A stretch of 64,000 nt of DNA from NCBI GenBank assembly GCA_023634235.1, contig JAMKCF010000001.1, positions 32,121,772-32,185,771 on the forward strand, written 5' to 3'. Of this stretch, positions 41,001 through 51,100 are shown piece by piece. A model generated the notes under the pieces. That model was not told where the DNA came from. It saw only the letters and a program-made list of their open reading frames with translations, and did no database searches. Made by a program: the position numbers and the translations under genes. Source of the stretch: Pisaster brevispinus (taxonomy: Eukaryota; Echinodermata; Asteroidea; Forcipulatida; Asteriidae). Each line of letters starts with the position of its first letter. Position 1 is the stretch's first letter.

Positions 41001-42656
41001 ACTGCCGACTACATGAAACGCAAAGAGCAAAAACTAAAAACAAAAAAAGGCAAAACAAACAAGAAACAGCGAAACAGAAATATTTGCATTTTAGCCTCAA
41101 AAAGCTGACAAATACATGTAACAAACCCCGGATTAGTGAATGGGCTACTTGGTAAGAAATCTTTCTAAGCAGTTTCGTTTAAAGGCAGTCAAATCTGCAC
41201 ACTTCCCCCCTACAAATTGATCAAACCAGGGGCCATGTCACACACGGGGCAATTTTCAGGCAGCCAGTTCCAGGCAACTTCCGTGAAGTATCTAGGTCCA
41301 ATATGCGCTGTTTGTAAACAGGATGATGTTTGCACTAAAAGTGGTGCAACTCACTGGTAGTCTGTACACATACGTGTTTTAGACAATGGGTTAGAATAGA
41401 GGGTGGGTAGTGGCGAGTGCGATAACACGGAATTTAAATAGACAGCCAGAACATCCCAACACAGTGGGTCCAGCGGCGTTGCCCCCCCCGGGGGAGGGGC
41501 ACATGACCCCACACAAATTTCTAGTGCCCCCCCCCCCCCACGAAACAAAATAGCAATAGTGCTCACAAAAAGAAAAAGAAGAGAGAAAAAGAGAAAACAG
41601 GGAGGGAAATGCGCGTTTGTATAATAACAATGTTGTGAACGATCGCGATCGGGATCACCACCGCGGCCAAAAAGTGCCATACGAGGATGGTGGCCCCCTG
41701 CAGCGTCCCCTGTCAAAATAAAAGCTTGCCCCCACCCCCCCCCCCCCCACCACCACCACTGACCACCACTGACTTTCATTTGTGATGAAATTTGCTGGGA
41801 AAACACTAATAATTATTAATTAGCGTTTCTCTCGTGCTTGCCTCAAACCGAGAGTAGTGCGCGGCTGTCTCTGGAGGACATACACACAAGAACTATCAAT
41901 GAGGTCACCTGATATCAATTTTAATGAGAACACACACTAGAAGCTAGGCTGAGTAAAGAATAACACGTTAGCGGACACACAGTTGAATATATAATGAGGA
42001 CACACAACAGGTGTCAGAAATGAAGGGCGTTTATAATATCATACCTAAAGTTGAATCAATAAATACGTCTAGGATTGAAACAATACCGCCTCGTAACTGT
42101 CCCCCCCCCCCCCAAAGGGAATAATAACAATAACATAAAGCTGTTCCGTTCTTATTTTACCATAGGATTACATGATCCAGTTCCTGAACTTGTCCATGAG
42201 TTTGAGATAGTAGACGTGAGCCTAGTTCTACGCAGACATTAAATTTATCATTCATATTGTGATTTTTTTCCCCCGATCTAGGTATTATATTCTATATGGC
42301 TGAGAGACGTACGGAGCGCGTACATGCGTGGCAAAGGAGTAAATCAAGATGGCCACTATCTAGAAAAAGGTCTATAGATGGATTGCACATGACGTCAGTG
42401 GCCGCCATCTTTGACGACAAACGATGGAAAAGTGCAGGCGTGTACGCGCTGCGCACAACTCTCAGCCAATGATAGCCTTTCACTCGTGCACGTTTCATCA
42501 AAGATGGCGGCCAATGCATGAAGTCTATTGGCCATGCTTACCCGTGAGTTCTTCTATGAGGCGTATCCAAGCTGTCGTCACATCAAGAACAACGAATAGA
42601 CCAATACTCAAGACAACGACTACACCGAGCGCCAGTTTCTTCTTCCGGATTCTCAT
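32097..42656 (-). CDS. Golgi carbohydrate sulfotransferase, HNK-1/chondroitin 4-O type
   Basis: The enzyme transfers sulfate from PAPS to a sugar hydroxyl in the Golgi lumen. Coding exons are 42542-42656, 34973-35151 and 32097-33008, joining in phases 1 and 0 to 401 aa, a normal family length. Exon 1 encodes a short basic tail and a signal anchor (LALGVVVVLSIGLFVVL, residues 8-24), giving a type II protein. Exon 2 is a stem region with an N-glycosylation site. Exon 3 is the catalytic domain: 5'-phosphosulfate loop LKVGSFSWRQ (residues 176-185), 3'-phosphate loop VREPFARLLSGYRDK (230-244), then TFEEFL and HWRP...HPCEIHYDYIGKLE. The family's Pro before the loop Lys is Leu here. An acceptor (ctctgcag) at 42674 precedes the ATG and a strong donor (CAG|gtaagt) ends a probable 5' non-coding exon at 44323. 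Which member and which substrate cannot be told. Confidence 0.9.
33074..33307. repeat. 117-bp tandem duplication in sulfotransferase intron
   Basis: Two units start ACGCTTTAACGAACACAAAC at 33074 and 33191 and differ at only a few bases, so the event is recent. It starts 66 nt upstream of exon 3. Confidence 0.95.
34343..34669. mobile_element. Element with CAAGGGCGTCGAT ends
   Basis: gcaagggcgtcgat at the left and atcgacgcccttg at the right are exact inverted copies. The body has an AT-rich middle and GGGGGACATGTCCCCCC near the right end. About 327 bp, in the sulfotransferase intron. Confidence 0.7.
35874..36004. mobile_element. Palindromic MITE, copy 2
   Basis: Same design and nearly the same sequence as 2932-3064: GCGTCCGAAACGGCAACTTC at the left, CCGTTTCGGACACGGCC at the right and GCGCGTCTGCCAGTGTTG in the middle. 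Confidence 0.85.
36043..36416 (+). repeat. AGACTGGTCCCCTGTCTTTA dispersed repeat, copy 2
   Basis: Starts CTAGACTGGTCCCCTGTCTT and ends GACGTCAGATGTTCAGG. It shares the internal AAAGACAGGCACTGGTC hairpin with copies 1 and 3. It follows the palindromic MITE by 38 bp. The open frame at 36316-36693 partly covers it and is not taken as a gene. Confidence 0.8.
37604..38286 (-). other. Unresolved open frames in sulfotransferase intron 1
   Basis: Two overlapping minus-strand frames are open for 158 and 94 codons, and an acceptor-like ggtttttag lies at their junction (near 37811-37819). The peptides are not low-complexity and contain RHAGRG-like basic turns and a Cys-rich GLECRCTGRG. I recognise no family. 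It may be a decayed gene copy, an alternative exon or chance. Confidence 0.2.
40375..40473. repeat. AT-rich hairpin
   Basis: ATACAATCAAAGCTTA at the left and TAAGCTTTGATTGTAT at the right, plus TATGGTTTATAAACCATG, pair around a loop near 40425. The surrounding 38.5-42.3 kb part of the intron is otherwise AT-rich with poly(C) runs and no recognisable gene. Confidence 0.75.
42371..42531. mobile_element. MITE next to the sulfotransferase exon 1 donor
   Basis: Both ends carry GGCCGCCATCTTTGA in inverted orientation; the middle has GTGTACGCGCTGCGCAC. The CATCAAAGATGGCGG block equals that of the coding-exon copy at 7981-7995. On the minus strand the element begins about 10 nt after the donor of exon 1 (intron starts at 42541). 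Confidence 0.8.
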
Positions 42657-43244
42657 GATGCTGTTTTTGTAAACTGCAGAGGAGATCCAAACGCACAAGA
42701 ACACTGTTGTTAATTTTTGAGAATGTGAGTATCTGTGTGTGGGGGAAGTTATTTGTGTTGATTTGATATGTAGAAATATAAGACAACACACAAACATAAT
42801 ACCGGATGATGATGCTTATTAGGAAGACTGTATGATATGCAAAATAATGGTCTCAACGTCCGTTTCATAAGTTTTATTGTTATTGGTTTTAAAAATCAAA
42901 CATTGCCGCCCAGGGAGCTGAATTGTTTTCAAGGTACAGCAAAACTCATCACATCCTCTCAAAAAAAAAATGCAGAAAAAAACAAGAAGCTTGACAGGGC
43001 CAAAAGATTACTTTAGGGATTAGCAATAAAAATTTAATCAAGAATGTATAACAACAAGATAATAAAATATATATATATAAAATGAGACCACACAGTAAGT
43101 TTATTGATTGAGCAAATTAACTAGGGAGGGAATGCAGCTGTTTTTGCACGGGTTTCTTCTCCAGCACGGTACATGTTATGGCGAATATGGAAGGAGTGTG
43201 TACTTTTTTGTAATTAATTCTACGAGTTCATGACAATAAAAACC

Positions 43245-43520
43245 TACTTGTAAAGAGCACTGGAGGGCTGTTGATATTATAAAAACATTGTTAGGATCGA
43301 CCCCCCTTTGAAGTAGAGTATTGTGGTTTTTAGAGAAAGGGGTAATTTTTCACCCCCAAATTGGAGTCTGAGTAAGGCATGAATTCTATTCAACAAGGGT
43401 GGTTTTTCTGTCATTATTTTCTTGCATATTCGACGACCAATTGAATCAAAATTTTCACAGGCTTGTTAAGTTATGCATAATTGTGCTGGGATACATCGAG
43501 TGAGGACACTAGTCTTCGAC
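43245..43520. repeat. Dispersed repeat, with copies at 46690-46970 and inverted at 24360-24610
   Basis: The copies share, in order: AAGAGCACTGG, GGGCTGT(T/C)GAT, CCCTTTGAAGTA, TTTTAGAGAAAG, AACAAGGGTG, TTTTCTTGC, TTTTCACAGG and GGGATAC. It lies in the upstream intron of the sulfotransferase. Confidence 0.7.
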
Positions 43521-43899
43521 ATACATTCCTAAAAGCAAACACTTCCTGTGACCATGGAGTTAAGATTAGATTTTACCTCCATGCTGTGACAACGTAGGGG
43601 TTAGCGTTAGTCATACCATGGAGGAAGGAACCTCCATATGCTCATACCAACTTAAGGAGGCCTACCTCCATGGTCACTCACAGGTTTGTTACTCATATCC
43701 GTTGGGTCACAGCAAGTGTGGATATACTGGTCTTTCACAATTGCCAATAGTAACTCCTGTTTATATACTGGAAATTGTGTGTGGGGTGTTCAGTATGTTG
43801 TTCAGACTTAAGCCAGAATGATCACAGGTCTGGTTATTTTGTCATCAGCTCTACCGTGATCCTGAATAACTAAAAAAGGGTGTGTATTTAACATTGGTA

Positions 43900-44110
43900 C
43901 GAGTGAAATATGCATGCTCACACATTTTGCACATGGTTTAAAGTTTGATGGTGGGAAAACTTTCCTTGAAATATTTTGGCTTGGAATGCGTTTTAATTTT
44001 GTTTTTGGTCTCGCGAGTCCAAATCCAAATGTTGAAAAAAGTGGAAACAAATACAAGCTTTTTGCTTCACTGTTTTCTTGTGACTCCCGACCACCGATTG
44101 AGCTCTAAAA
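43900..44110. repeat. Dispersed repeat, second copy at 61090-61290
   Basis: TGCTCACA, AAAACTT(T)CCCTTGAAAT and TCTCGCGAGTC occur in the same order in both places. Confidence 0.6.
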
Positions 44111-44316
44111 TCTCCACAGTTTTTTGTTTCTTCTTTTCTAGTATAGTACATGTATATTTTGGGTTACGAAAACTGTTGATACTGGTCTTCGTCATTGTGC
44201 TGTTCTCTTTAAACAGAGGAGTCGGCAAACAAAATTATCAATGTGAATTAAATTAGTCGACATCACAACCCCCACCCCCCCAAAAAAAAAATGAAATAAA
44301 AATAAAAACACGTCAC

Positions 44317-44323
44317 ACTTACC
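44317..44323 (-). promoter_or_regulatory. Donor of a probable 5' non-coding exon of the sulfotransferase gene
   Basis: On the minus strand CAG|GTAAGTG is a near-ideal donor, exon side ending at 44323. It pairs with the acceptor at 42674. The transcription start would be upstream, between about 44324 and 44650; no core promoter element is clear. Confidence 0.4.
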
Positions 44324-45262
44324 TGACCACAAGCCTGTCAACTCATTCACATAAAGAGGAAGTCAAATGATTCCTACAAAAGTGCACACAAAATGTTCTC
44401 TCTCCTCCACAAAATACTACTTCTGGAAAGAACAGCAATTAGAACTACACGACTGGAGTCATTTTATAGCACCAATCATATCACCTTCTTCTACGGTAAA
44501 GCCACACAGCTTGCTTGCTTGCTTGCCCCCCGTGGTAAACCGCAGACCAGATTGATGTGGAATGATGACTATTTAAATAAGTAGACTCAGAGAGCCGCAT
44601 GTGCTGGTCATGGTGCGTGCAGTGCGTCGTGTTTTATTTTTTTATAGTTTTAACTATCACTGACTGCAGCGGCTGTGACTGAAGGCGTTTGGCCTATACG
44701 TGGCGCCGGCAATCATGCACCGTATGCTACTTCAGCATCCAGCCATAACCATCGAAGCAGTGCAGGACAGACAAGAAGATGCAAAGGAGTAATTTGCTCC
44801 TTGACCGCAACAATTGAGTTGGGTTATAAGCCCTCTATCCAAGATGGGTGGGGATATTGGAACTTAAAAAGCAACCCAAAAGTCAATAGAGCAGTAATGA
44901 CTCCCGTAACTGGGGTATGGGTAGGGGGGGGGGGGCATGCTCCCTCAATGTCTCGTAACAACCCCCCCCCCCCCCAATTTGAAATCTGGAAAAAGATACT
45001 AGATGGACCAGTAAAACAAAAAAAAAGGGGGGGGGGGCTTGTTTGTTAAGAAAAATGCAAAAGTGCAGACTACATCCTGTAAATCGCCCAGAAGCAACCC
45101 AGCGCTGCTCGCTGAAGAAACAAAATGGTACAACTCTTTGGTGCACCCATTCTACCGCTGAGATGAGGAGCTCGGCCGGGTTATCAAGGAAGTTCTAGTC
45201 AAAATGAGCATATTATATTATGGTGGCCCCACAAAAGGGCATTAATCATCTATTATATTGAC

Positions 45263-45475
45263 GTGATTATTCACGTAAATATTCACGATTTGGGCCTCAA
45301 TCGCGAATATTTACGTGAATATTTGCGAATTGGGGCAAAAACCGTGAATATAATTATTGTACGTTTAAGTATTCAAGATTTGGGCCTCAATTGCAAAAAA
45401 TCACGTGAATATTTGCGAATAGAAGCAAAAACCGTTAAAATTTACGTAAATATTCACATAAATGTGTATGTTTGA
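45263..45475. repeat. Direct repeat of about 86 bp, two units
   Basis: GATTTGGGCCTCAAT, then ACGTGAATATTTGCGAAT and GCAAAAACCGT occur twice with the same spacing. Internal TATT-ACGTGAAT half-palindromes recur. Confidence 0.75.
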
Positions 45476-47479
45476 TGTCCATTCATGGCCACCATAAGCA
45501 TACGTGGTTATCATAGAGCAAAAGACAAGTCCCTTGCTCTATGGATTTTTATGAGAGAACAAAGCTCTTACGCAGGCAGTCACTGTACAAACATGTCTCG
45601 TTGTAAGCCGATGTTTAAGCTCAGGTGCAGACAATGGGACGAGCGTCCACCGTTGCCATATACCTTAGGATTCAAAACTGTCTCACTATACCGTAGTATT
45701 GATTTACTGGGCGTATTACGTCATCCTATGGACAAGTCAACTTTTACAGCAAGGTCGTAATTAGGGTGCACCCCCCACTACAGAAACTCACATAGCATAC
45801 AACAACAAATAAGAAAATACCAAGACGTCTCACAGCTTGTTACCGGAAAATTTACTGGGAAATTATCCGTTAACTCTTGAACTTTTATCCTCTGCCAAAT
45901 TTGATATGGGGAGTCCCCGGGCCCGTCGAGTTATTACCCCTCAAATTAAAAACACCCCTACCGGTGTAATTTTCCAAACGTCCGAGCATCAATATTGCCT
46001 CTCGGCAAATAGGACCATTAATCTCAGAGCCTATGTCGTCCAAATACATCCAGTAGGAAGTCAACAACCCCCAGGTCACAATTAGGCAATGTTTTACACT
46101 GTATCTCTGTTATCGGAAGTCCCCCAAAATAAAAATTTAAAAATAAGATTAAAAAGTCCACCCCAAAAAAATAAATAAATAAAAAATTCATGCGCACAAA
46201 AACAAAATAAGCGCAAAAATGGACCAAATAGTGGTATTAAAGAAAACATTGCTGTGTGGGGTGCAGAAAATAATTTTTGTTCGCAAAAATCACAGCTCAA
46301 TGCTAAAATAAACTCACTAATACATAGTTTCATTCTTACTGTTGTTATGTGTTACACAACAACAGAGGGCGCTATGTAACCACAAGGGTTTAGTTCCAAC
46401 GTAAAGTCGTTCACCACACAATCTGTACAAAACACGTTCGACCTATAATGGTTTGAGCCTCCCAACCCTTACAAAATACAAACTGTGTCTTTAAACTTAA
46501 ATTGTTCACGTTTATTCCATTAGAAAAACAAAATAATTTCAACAATAAATTATTCAATTTTGATAGTAAATAAAAAAGTATGGTTATACAATTATTGACA
46601 AAAAGGTAATTAAAGGCAGGGTATATAAACCTTTGGTAATTGCACCCAAAATTAATGAACATAAAACAATAATTGACAAAGAGCACCGGGGAGCTGTCGA
46701 TGCAACTGTGAAACAATCCCCTTTGAAGTAAGGTAGTTTTAGAGAAAGAGGAAATGTTTTACCACAAATAATCTGAATCTGAAAGCCTTTCTCGGGCATC
46801 TGAAAGCACACACTTGTACACTCATGCAACAAGGGTGTTTTTTCTTTCTTTCATTGTTTTCTTGCTACTTCGATGACCAATAATAAACAACAATTTTCAC
46901 AGGTTATTGTATGCATATGTTGGGATACACCAAGTATACTGGCAGAGATATTGAATATTCTTATCTAACGTTTATTTCCACAGCCTCTGACCGGCCTACA
47001 AAATCTTTTTTTGTTTTCCCACAGTCTGTACATGTTCCCAAAGTAGAGGTTGTGGCAGGTGATGTACTTTGAAACTCACAAATATACCTTTATCATGGTG
47101 CGGCCATCTTGATTTTCTCCTATTCAGCTCAATGTAACCAAACCGAGGCTGGAAGGAAAAATAATCTGGTACCTTTTTTGTACAGTGAATATTAGCATCC
47201 AATACTGTTACTGGATACAGGGAACATGACCAAGATGGCGGCAGCATGATAAAGGTCTATTGAGCTGACAAAACAATCTTGAATATTTTAGGATATATCT
47301 TCTGGGGAAGATAACAAGGATACTGGTATTCAACAGTTACCAAAAGTACACCAAGCCTTTTAATATAACATCAAAACAGTTACTAACCCCGGAAGTGGGT
47401 ACCATCTAAACCTGCTAATTTAACATGATAAGAGTAATTATATGAATACCTGCACCTGTATAGCCCGTGTAATGTTAGT

Positions 47480-47740
47480 TTTCACAAAAAGTGACATTGT
47501 ACATTCCAGGGCCTTTCTGGTAGGCAAGACACATCACTGGCTATATGGGAAAAAACAATTTGTGTGTCATAATTTCTGAATAAATTGAAGATTTTAAAAA
47601 TAACAGCTGAACAAGTTTTAAGATGTGCGTCCTTTCTTCATATAAATGTAAGTATAAATGTCATGTTTTCTTCCGTTGGGCTGCGTACAAAATGGTGCCA
47701 GCAGGAAGTCCAGACTCTGTGGCTCTTAAAAAATTGTTTG
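47480..47740. repeat. Dispersed repeat, second copy at 60745-61020
   Basis: The copies share TTGTACATT, AACAGCTG, TTTTGAGATGT-like and CAGGAAGTCC-GGCTCTGTGGCTCTT. The first part is also inverted at 58240-58275 (AAAGGCCCTGGAATGTACAA). Confidence 0.65.
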
Positions 47741-47911
47741 CCTTGTTCACTGTGTATTTTCTTTGGTAGCGTAGTTTCTTGTTAAACTGATTTGATGCTA
47801 TTTTTAAAACATTTATAGTACATTTAATTTACACCAGTATAATACTTCCAAAACTTGTACAATTATATTCACGTTTTTTAAATATAAAATTAGAAAAGTT
47901 ACAATAATCTA

Positions 47912-48145
47912 CGCTGCAAAACCTAGGGTGTTAAAATTGACACCATTGGTGTTACCACAAACAGATACATGTACCAAAAAAGAATCAAAATTTACAACAT
48001 GGGGTGATAAAATAACACTTCTATCTGCCAACACAATTACAATGGTGTTTTTTAAACACCCTATGGTGCTAGTTTTGACTCTCTCTTGGGTACCTACAAG
48101 TGAAAACACCCACGGTGTCTATTTAACACCCAAGTTTTTGCAGTG
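47912..48145. mobile_element. MITE forming the start of the PXMP4 3' UTR
   Basis: The left end GCTGCAAAACCTAGGGTGTT and the inverted right end (CACTGCAAAAACTTGGGTGT on the minus strand) match, and AACACC pairs occur through the arms. It begins about 10 nt after the PXMP4 stop codon. Confidence 0.8.
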
Positions 48146-48155
48146 TAAACGTCTC

Positions 48156-51100
48156 CTAAAGCTTGTTGTGCCAAAGAAAATCTTTAAGTCCGTGCCAGAC
48201 ATCGGAGTCGCTGTACAGATACGTCATTGACTTCTGGAGAGAAGGCTGGAGAACTTCTCTGTGGTTTGAGAATTGCCACATGACGACTGCTCAGACCACT
48301 GCTGCAAAGACTGGAAAGGGGTCCCTCTTTGGCGGGGCGATGGCGCCTGTTTTGACCGCGAGACGGGCAAAGCCGAAGAGCACTCGCGACAGAAGGTACA
48401 TGTTGATCTGTAAAATTCATGAACTTGCAGAATCGTAAAGTCAGTTGGTTACATTACTTTCAATTCAAATGGTGATGAAAATTGGTTTAATTTGCGAACG
48501 TGAGAGCGCAAGGGGCAAAATTAAATGCAACATTTCTTCATTTGATAGTTCCTATGTTTAATGTTTTTACAGTATTTTAATTTTTTTTTTTTTTTTTTGT
48601 GTATTTATGTTCTTTTACTTGTTGGATCCCTATATCTGTGTTTTGACACTCTGAATATGTTATTGTTTATAAATTCTCTGGCCCATCGACCAGAACAGCA
48701 TTTGAGATGTTTTTTTCTTTAAATTGAAAATATAATTAGTTGTTGCAAACTGCTTACCATCCAAAAGGGACCTATGGATACATAAATAATAAATACATAG
48801 ATAACGGGCTGACCATTGGACCCTAGCAGTGTCTTTTCTCGAAGGCTAAAAAAAAATTTGCCTTCGAGAAAGACTCTGCTACGGTTGCAACGTCAGGCAA
48901 TAAACTTCTTGTTTTCCCCCACAGTAATCGCCTGGTTGTATTTTATTTATACTGGGATCCGCAGGACACCAGTGGTTACCACCAAAGGTTGCATGTTTTA
49001 AAATGGGCCACCAATTTAAAAATAAGAAAGAAAGACTAAAAATGCACAGAAAAAAAAACCCCACCAAAATGAAAGCACTGTCCTACTGCTTATGATAATT
49101 ACAATAACGATTCGCCAGGTTTTGGAGCAAAACAACTTTTGAAGGAGTTACATTTAAACTGAATCAGAAGGTGGCGTGTAGTGTGGCCAAGCAGTCAAGT
49201 TTACCGGACTCATCAAGTTTGGCCTTCGCTTTCCAAATATCTTTGTCATGACACACTTTCACTGTGTGCTAAATTCCTTGCTTTATCAAGGGCACAACCC
49301 CCGCCCCCCCCCCCCAATATGTCTCCCATCTGCCCCACTACTATGATAGCTAGAATACATAAACCTCAATCATTATTATTATTCTTAATACTTATTCGAC
49401 CTCAACAATACAAGAACAAAAAATACAAGTCAATGCAATAAAAAGGAACAATAAAACCAGAACAGAGACGACATAGCAAAAAAAACAACAAACAAATAAA
49501 CAATAGGCCAAGCCTAACAACGTACAGAATAGCTAAACATGTATACAGAAAATGGCGATGACGTGAGGGCAAATAGAGAGAACAATGAAACAAGAGTCTA
49601 TGAGGGGGGCATGCAAGTATAAGAAGTGAATCTGGGGAAGGACACAGGAAAGCTACTTAACTAAAGGACCACACAATACTATGCGGGTCAGGGACAACAA
49701 CAGTATATCGCTGTTGCTCGGAAGCATGTTGTCCCACACATAGTAAAACAGGAAAACTGGAGAAAATAGACTTGACAATGTGATGGAGAGGAAGAAGATC
49801 AAGTTCTCACTCATGCATGCTCCCGGGTCAATCGGGAGGGATCAAATTCTGACTTTTGTCGGAATATTTAGGAGCAAAACAAGGAGTTGGGAAGATGCAG
49901 AGATGATCAAGTAGAGGGTCGAGGGTAGCCTACCTGGCTATTGACGTTGTTATTGGTGCCAAATATAAGATACCCTCCTATAAAACCGGCGACCAGTGGA
50001 TGGAGGTTGTGGGCTTTGCCCTCTGCCCATCTCATAACGGCCAGTAGTGACTTGTAGAGAAAGACAAAGGAGGCGAGGTTCTTTGAATGCGTGTAAGTTG
50101 CTCTAAGGATTGCCAGAATTTGTTGACGCCAACTGGAAAAAAGAAGAACATAAAATATTGCAAACTGCTTACCAACCAAAAGGACCTACGGTATAAATGC
50201 AAAACATATTTTTAGCCTGAAGTTTCGACCCTGGCAAAGTCTTTCTTGAAGGCTAAATAATAACCCAACGCACATTAAATAAACTGGTATAAAAGTGTAA
50301 CAGAACCAGTCAAGTGGAAATACATGAATAGAGAGAGAGAGAGGGGGGAGGGGGGAGAGAGAGAGAGAGAGAGAAAGGCAGAAAGGCACACATAAAAAGC
50401 AAGGGTAGTAAACAATGATTAAGAAAAAAGAAAAAAAAGAAGGTATGAACGAAAAAAACTAACAAAGTGGCGTACAAATCTTTAAAATTAATTTTAACAC
50501 AGAATGCAGAATTAACCATTTGACTGGATTTGTTTACGCCAACTGGAGTTAAAAAACAGATAAATATATACCAGAGTGAAAACATTAAGACAATTTAATA
50601 CTGCTTTAATGTACCAAAGTGTGGAATTTTTTTGAGGCTGCCTTTATATGTGGCAAGGGTTTAGCTTTCAGGACCAGGAATGTCTAGATCTTACCTTCCC
50701 TTTCCAAAGAGAAATGTCATGACCAGGGCGTGTGGAGCTCTGATTTTAACGCCATACCTGTTAAAAGGTCAAACATAAAGAACAGAAGTCAAACTCAAAG
50801 ATTATTTTCTACAGGGTTGAACAATTTGGAAAAGAGTCAATTGAATGAGAACGATAATGTCAACTCCACATTTTCTTGTTCAACAGTGATTGATAAAAAT
50901 AAAATGTAACAGGATAAAAATAATTAAGATTAAGAACTTAAGTAGATCATGATGTTATCTTTCTAATTCTAAAAGTAAGACATGCATTATAATCATACTT
51001 TCATAGACACTTGAAAAACTTAGTGCTTCACCATGGTACCCACACAGTGCACTATTTCTTTGTACATTATTTTCAAGTCAATTAATTCATTTAATCATTA

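Larger units (their letters stand above)
44324..47911. other. Spacer between sulfotransferase and PXMP4
   Basis: No gene is seen. Contents include poly(C) and poly(G) runs at 44920-45040, the direct repeat at 45263-45475, the dispersed repeat at 46600-46970 and another at 47480-47740. The open frames at 45485-46080 have no recognisable content. Confidence 0.6.

Noticed and set aside
48184..48420. A different PXMP4 exon 4 frame avoiding the TGA
   Set aside because: The alternative frame has no likeness to the family, whereas the TGA-containing frame matches it on both sides, so a frameshift does not explain the stop.
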